Source of the DNA: Alviniconcha marisindica
Lineage: Eukaryota > Mollusca > Gastropoda > Provannidae
DNA length: 64,000 nucleotides
Direction: 5' to 3'
NCBI GenBank assembly: GCA_018857735.1
Contig: JABMCL010001030.1
Coordinates: forward strand, 17,501-81,500
A program made the translations under genes and the position numbers. The notes beneath the pieces were generated by a model. That model was not told where the DNA came from. It did no database searches and saw only the letters and a program-made list of their open reading frames with translations. Positions 60,801 to 64,000 of this stretch are shown here, piece after piece (within the stretch, counting starts at the first letter, position 1; every line of letters begins with the position of its first letter).

Positions 60801-62295
60801 GCTATAAGGTGGAAGTTCATTGCTTGGAGAGAGTCAGAGCTCAGGAGCTGTGTCAGTGAAAGTCGAGGTGGCCGTCCTGGGCTCCCGTCCCTGATAAACC
60901 TACAGTTTCTGTGGACGTAAAGCAACACTTCAACTTCATCAACTTGAACAGACACAGGCCAGAAGATGAACTGAATGGGTCGCCACTGGACAATGTTAAC
61001 ACAGTGGTTGTTGCACGGAAGTTAGGCTCAAAGCTCATTTCAAAGACTACCATATACGCTTTAACAGTGAGAGATGGATGTTATCTTCAAGTCGTTGACA
61101 GAGTGATCGTCACGTGGATGTTGCTGGGCTTAAAGCACAGTTGAAAGATGACCCCATCAAGCTGTGTGCTGACTGCTGGGCGTTAGTGATGATTGCTTGG
61201 GTTTCAAAGATAGGTGGGCAGTGCAGGAACTAGTCACCAGCTAGAGATGTTTTGTGCACGTGTCTAGCCTAGCTGTTGAGATCACTGCCTGAATTTGTTG
61301 TTGTTATAATAATAATGGACATTTCTATGGCACATGATCCCTAGCCAAATGTAGAGCACAATGTGCCGTACAAAAAGAAACATTGCCCAGCTAGCTGAAC
61401 ATTGGGGGTCTGCCGATAGATGTAACTGTACATTGACAAATGCTTTCTGTGGGGTGAGGGGGGAAATTGTGTGACCATTTCTTTTTGGCGTTTTACCCAC
61501 CACATAGGCAGCCACACCCCATCTTCAGAGGATGTATCTCCATTACTGGAGGGTGGGTGCTGTTATGCACGGAGTTTAAGTTAGTCTCCACATAACTATG
61601 CAGTGCATAACATTTTAGATGCGTAGCCTTGCTGTGCTTGCTGGTGTCAGCATGTTTTGACACAGCCCGAGCCAAGAATGATTTCAGTAGTGAAGTGGGC
61701 AAAGATTGTACAGTGCTAAGGAAACAGGCTGATGGGTATCATTAATTGTCTTTGGTTCAGATGCACACGTGCATAGAGGCTTTGTGCAATGTCTGTGTTG
61801 GGGATCTTTCTCTTCTTTTCTTTTTCTGACTGCCTTGGGCGATTTGGGCCAGAAGTAGACAGACCAGATCCAACAAATGCATCCTCCTCCTCATCCAAGA
61901 ACTAGACACCTGAGCCATTTTTCTCTGCAGCTCTGCAGGACATGAGCTAGAATGGACTCACAGAAAAGGTCGCATCTGATACCGTGGCCAGCGCCTGAAA
62001 ACCGTTCTGCCTACACCTTGCCCTCCTCTTTCTTGTCGCCAGAAACTGGATCACTGTGGGTGGCATCAGGTCGACAGGAGTGTCCGCATCGCTGGGAATT
62101 GCCGAGCATGTGGCAAGCCTGGTGCAGGATGACTTGAAGACCGAACCGACCCGCGGCCCCATCAGTGATTTGGAGTCTATGGACTGGAACCTGCTTCCCA
62201 GCGGCACCCTGGTTGTGGATGGGCACCAGTACGGCGTCAGCCACCCCATCACACTGTACGGGCTGAGTGAAGGCAGCAGGAACAGCCGGCTGTGA
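49577..62295 (+). CDS. DAO-type FAD-dependent oxidoreductase, predicted peroxisomal (7 exons)
   Basis: FAD enzyme of the DAO superfamily, closest in my reading to COG0579 (bacterial LhgO / GlpA-like dehydrogenases); the substrate is not assignable. Exons: 49577-49716, 52293-52446, 52729-52935, 55427-55587, 57720-57838, 59186-59393, 62043-62295; all phases agree, giving 413 aa. The N-terminal Rossmann motif is G10-G-G-I-V-G15, with E33 ending the second beta strand. Conserved family segments follow: SGLLHTGF, VIINCAGLYGDRV, KPRKGQYAVF, PVPTEKSKGV, VGPTAEDVE, and GGIRSTGVSASLGIAEHV near the FAD-binding C-terminus. The protein ends Ser-Arg-Leu, a canonical PTS1. AATAAA occurs at 62415 and 62459. 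An in-frame upstream ATG (49391) lies in a repeat element and is not preferred. Several exon boundaries are embedded in tandem duplications. Confidence 0.92.
50836..50935. repeat. (CT)n-(CA)n compound microsatellite
   Basis: A CT tract at about 50838-50873 is followed by a CA tract at about 50875-50936, in oxidoreductase intron 1. Confidence 0.95.
51264..51372. repeat. (CT)n-(AT)n compound microsatellite
   Basis: CT repeats run directly into AT / ATCT repeats in oxidoreductase intron 1. Confidence 0.95.
51380..52315 (+). repeat. Three dispersed copies of an exon-2 splice-acceptor segment
   Basis: Copies begin at about 51383, 52063 and 52243. Each reads roughly GAGTGACGMTGTTGTTTTTA, CTTTCATGCATTT, CTCTGGTTGCARTGG, then a CTTCAYAYA block. 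The last is the true exon 2 acceptor (TTGCAG at 52287-52292). The first two read TTGCAATGG, so the acceptor AG is AA. Copies 1 and 2 share about 85 further bases (AAGTTGGCTA, GGCACARCCT, GCAAACTGGTA). Confidence 0.85.
51803..51985. repeat. (CA)n-rich array
   Basis: Long CA-rich array with CATG and CTCA interruptions in intron 1. It creates spurious open frames on both strands. Confidence 0.95.
52950..53485 (+). repeat. Three tandem copies of a 125-200-bp intronic unit
   Basis: Copies share CTGTCATATTTA, ACCCCAGTTGAAGAA, GGKCCCWGTCARGAG, TTTAAAAAAAAGT and a GGTTGTT block. A nested 51-bp direct repeat (AATGTGACAATCTTTTGTGA onward) lies at about 53088-53180. The array begins just after the donor of the exon ending at 52935. 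Confidence 0.75.
53891..54812 (+). repeat. Minisatellite, 34-bp unit, about 27 copies
   Basis: The unit is close to GAAAAACCCTGCTTAAGATT followed by CCAACTAGTCRTGA. Every unit carries the palindrome ACTAGT. It lies in the oxidoreductase intron between exons 52729-52935 and 55427-55587. Minor variants (CGTGAG/CATCAG/CATGAG) alternate in blocks, which suggests higher-order duplication. Confidence 0.95.
55645..55725 (+). repeat. SINE-type tail with ATTGAA repeats
   Basis: CCATGACCACAACAAAATTG, GCCCCTTGTGGGATAATTAA, then AATTGAATT-rich tail. Nearly identical to 13193-13255. Confidence 0.65.
55963..56668. repeat. Minisatellite, 39-bp unit, about 18 copies
   Basis: The unit is close to GTTGTAAGTTGCTTGCTGTA followed by TGTGTGATGTGTGTTGAGG. 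The period of 39 (13 codons) explains the long open frames on both strands; these show no protein-family similarity. It lies in the oxidoreductase intron after exon 55427-55587. Confidence 0.95.
57790..58200 (+). repeat. Tandem duplication of oxidoreductase exon 5 3' end plus donor
   Basis: Unit 1 starts inside exon 5 (TTCCCACAGAGAAGAGCAAG at 57798) and crosses its donor CAAAACAG|GTTGGTATGC. Unit 2 at about 57940-58085 repeats the exon end, the donor and the roughly 90 bp of intron. A third partial copy at about 58080-58200 lacks the exon part. Unit spacing is about 144 bp. Confidence 0.9.
58258..58385 (-). mobile_element. Penelope-like/retroelement 3'-end remnant (tentative)
   Basis: The minus strand reads AGCTTGACAAAGGGGATTAC then CCCGAAAATTTGCTGG and TCCTAATAAACAGCAT. 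A GGGG-ATTA-CCCC hairpin followed by GAAA and a CCTAATAAA signal resembles termini seen in Penelope-like elements, some of which carry hammerhead motifs. No reverse transcriptase frame is present. Confidence 0.35.
58698..58915 (+). repeat. Tandem duplication, about 105-bp unit
   Basis: Two copies share TGCCATAGGATGTYSRTGGC, TCCTGCT/TTCTGCT, CTGACTTTCTGTRAATTCTT and GTGTGCAA. The TAGGATGTC...GTGGCAAA core is also in the 57.9-58.2 kb duplication, which suggests a common origin. Confidence 0.75.
59336..59640 (+). repeat. Four tandem copies of oxidoreductase exon 6 3' end plus donor
   Basis: The 3' end of exon 6 (CAGTTCAAAGATTACCAGAT, CAGGCCATTCATTGACAG) and its donor GTGGGTGG recur at about 59414, 59503 and 59580 after the genuine copy ending at 59393. 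Donors are intact in all four. Spacing is about 75-95 bp. Confidence 0.92.
59760..60245 (+). repeat. Diverged exon-6-like duplications
   Basis: Several units of about 75-110 bp read GACTTGCAG, GAAGTTTAGGGATGACTAG, GTCAGGCTGTATTTTGACAG and GTGAGTGTGA. They look like degenerate forms of the exon 6 end (GTTCAAAGATTACCAGATCA, GGCCATTCATTGACAG, GTGGGTG), with both acceptor-like and donor-like edges. Confidence 0.7.
60246..60712 (+). repeat. 45-bp tandem array with a consensus 5' splice site in every unit
   Basis: Ten units at exact 45-bp spacing read GGTGACTRTTGACAGGTGAG, TGTGACTGAGAGTTCCTGAC, AATCT. CAG|GTGAGT recurs at 60271, 60316, 60361, 60406, 60451, 60496, 60541, 60586, 60631 and 60676. A minus-strand open frame results only from the 3n period. 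Confidence 0.95.
60839..60945 (+). mobile_element. About 175-bp repeat element, copy 4 (partial)
   Basis: The first about 100 bp of the family seen at 37.56, 49.27 and 62.49 kb: CTCAGGAGCTGTGTCAG, GTCGAGGTGGCCGTCCTGGG, TTCTGTGGACGTAAAGCA. The 3' half is missing and no TSD is evident. Confidence 0.75.
61300..61380. repeat. Dispersed repeat, ATAATAATGGACATTTCTAT type
   Basis: Inverse-orientation relative of the GCGCTATATAAA...ATTATT tails elsewhere in the window. It lies in the last oxidoreductase intron. Confidence 0.45.
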
Positions 62296-62493
62296 GGATG
62301 CAACACGCCCGTGCGCAACTACAATGCTGCACTCCCAACGCTTCACCCAGTTTGTGTCAAACTGGTAAAGAGGAAAGCAGCTAGCAAGCATTCAAATCTT
62401 TCCAGCGATGGATGAATAAATCTAATATATTATGTCAAATTGGTAAAGGGAATGGATGAATAAATCTGACACTTCTAATGTGAATCAAAAGCA

Positions 62494-62672
62494 TAGTTCA
62501 GGAGCTGTGTGAGTCGAGGTGGCCTTCCTGGGCTGTCCGTCCTAACGAGCCTTCTGGCTTCCGTGGACATAAAGATTTATTGAACCATGCTTCGGCACTG
62601 GTCTCAGCTTGTCCCTAATATGTCAGCCAACATCCGACATCCGAGGACATTAAGCATCACTTCGTATCGTAT
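62494..62672 (+). mobile_element. About 175-bp repeat element, copy 3, with 15-bp TSD
   Basis: Full family member (TAGTTCAGGAGCTGTGTGAG, GTCGAGGTGGCCTTCCTGGG, GACATTAAGCATCACTTC). It is flanked by the perfect 15-bp repeat TGTGAATCAAAAGCA at 62479-62493 and 62673-62687. It is inserted just downstream of the oxidoreductase polyadenylation signals. Confidence 0.88.
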
Positions 62673-62989
62673 TGTGAATCAAAAGCAGACAACACCGGCA
62701 AGTCTTGCCTCCCCATTTAGTGGAACTAGAAGTGAGTTGATCAACATCTATTTTTTCCCTTCAGTTTCATGTTGTACAATCTCAAAGAGTTTTATTTAAC
62801 AGTTCGAGGTGAGGGTGTGTGGGAGAGTGTGAATGCATGCATAGGGAAAATGCTTGTGGATTCTCTTCTTCCTTTTAGAAAAATGGGATTGAGATACATT
62901 ACACCTTTCTCCTGCTTGTTGCATGAATTATGTGCGCAGAGGTCCTATATGATTGTGATTTTCAGCCCATATGTCTGGAAACGTTCAAT

Positions 62990-63700
62990 TTAAGCCATTT
63001 GAGAATGATTGTCTTGAAATGCTAAGGCCTTGCGACACTCCAAATGATGTCACATTTGAGAATGATTGTCTTGAAATGCAAAGGCTTTGCAACACTCCAA
63101 ATGTTACATTTGAGAATGATTATCTTCAAATGCAAAGGCCTTGCGACACTCCAAATGATGTCATCTGCAGGAAGTCTTTGTGAAGCAAATCTTTTTTGAT
63201 GAATTTTTCACTCCAACAGTTTTACCTCAAACAGAGGCGGATACTAGCCTAAATCATTAATGCCTGCAACACATATAATATCCAGAATGTCCAAAGAACA
63301 CTGGAACATTGAGCCTGGTGATGTTTTGATGCAAAACATTAAATGTGACACTCCAAATGTCACATTTGAGAATGATCGTCTTGAAATGCAAAGGCATTGC
63401 GACACTCCAAATGATGTCACATTTGAGAATGATTGTCTTCAGATGCAAAGGCCTTGTGACACTCCAAATGTCATCTGCAGAATGTCTTTTTAAATTAAAG
63501 CAAATCTTTTGATGAATTTTTCACTCCAACTGAAGTTTTACCTCAAACAGAGGGAGCGTTGCTTTGGTGGCGGATACTAGCCTAAATGTCTGCAACACAT
63601 ATAATATCCAGAATGTCCGAAGAACATTGGAAAATTGATGATGATGGTGATGTTTTGATGCAAAACATTAAATTTTGAGATTCCCCCCAAACATGATCAT
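62990..63700 (+). repeat. Nested tandem repeat: 54/57-bp units inside a 350-bp duplication
   Basis: Units starting TTTGAGAATGATTGTCTTGA and ending CACTCCAAATGATGTCACA occur three times at 62998-63170 and about 2.5 times at 63345-63478. Each block is followed by the same roughly 200-bp sequence (CTGCAGRA, AGCAAATCTTTT, TTTTTCACTCCAAC, GGCGGATACTAGCCTAAAT, ATATAATATCCAGAATGTCC, TTTTGATGCAAAACATTAAA). Frame is preserved between units but the differences are mostly non-synonymous. Confidence 0.85.
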
Positions 63701-64000
63701 TATTAATCATTTTGGAACAATAGTCACCATTTTGATGTTTGTTTATACGTTCAGCCTGTATGTCGCTATTCACTATTCTGTTTGTTTATACGTTCCATCT
63801 GTACATGCTGTTCTGTGTTCTACAAGAACTGCAGGGTAGGTGCTTTATACATTTTCTGTATTATCCTGAACACTCATCAGTTCAGCTGTTTGGAATCTGC
63901 TGCTTGCTCCGAACTGTATAGCTCTGACATACCCCTATGTGGCTGATTGGGTTCAAAACACCAATTAACTAATTCAAAATTGTCAGAATCAGTCATGCAG
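63701..64000. other. Intergenic, with a SINE-type tail at the end
   Basis: No gene is recognised. At about 63930-63970 a diverged copy of the GGCTGATTGGGTTCAAAACA / CCAATTAACTAATT tail is visible. Confidence 0.4.

Overview
The window is intron-rich nuclear DNA from an animal. It carries five protein-coding genes with GT-AG introns, tRNA-derived SINEs and very many micro- and minisatellites. Short dispersed repeats ending in TTGACTGGGCGT-type tails or ATT/ATTGAA tails, together with the gene content, suggest a lophotrochozoan, most likely a gastropod mollusc. That is an inference from repeat style and protein similarity; no marker gene identifies the species.

Layout: (1) 1-4.1 kb holds no recognisable gene; it contains a large imperfect inverted repeat and a 27-bp minisatellite. 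(2) 4.8-11.6 kb, minus strand: a complete 7-exon NUDT17 Nudix hydrolase gene. (3) 12.36-14.13 kb, plus strand: a 2-exon glutaredoxin-like gene orthologous to human C5orf63, head-to-head with NUDT17. (4) 16.17-22.3 kb, minus strand: a 5-exon membrane-bound RING-CH E3 ligase (MARCHF2/3 type), tail-to-tail with the glutaredoxin-like gene. (5) 22.3-25.6 kb: a microsatellite-dense interval between the divergent MARCHF and ZFR genes. (6) 26.45-46.80 kb, plus strand: ZFR, a zinc-finger RNA-binding protein. Twenty-one coding exons join in frame to 937 codons plus stop; the extreme 5' end is uncertain. (7) 49.58-62.30 kb, plus strand: a 7-exon DAO-type FAD oxidoreductase (413 aa) ending in Ser-Arg-Leu, a peroxisomal targeting signal. 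(8) 62.3-64 kb: a SINE copy and nested tandem repeats.

The main unusual theme is repeated tandem duplication of short segments that include splice junctions or gene ends. Examples are four copies of the acceptor of the first main ZFR coding exon, three copies of an acceptor in the oxidoreductase gene (two with AG changed to AA), a duplicated exon end plus donor in the same gene, and a quadruplicated exon end plus donor beside decayed copies and a 45-bp array in which every unit carries a consensus 5' splice site. The MARCHF stop-codon region is also duplicated downstream. Separately, a roughly 175-bp repeat family with perfect target-site duplications is present in three intact copies and one partial copy. 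The genes do not form a pathway. The C5orf63-MARCHF pair is, however, adjacent in human too, as far as I recall, and so may be ancient microsynteny.

All exon boundaries were derived by hand from reading-frame continuity, splice signals and remembered family sequences; no alignment or transcript data were available.
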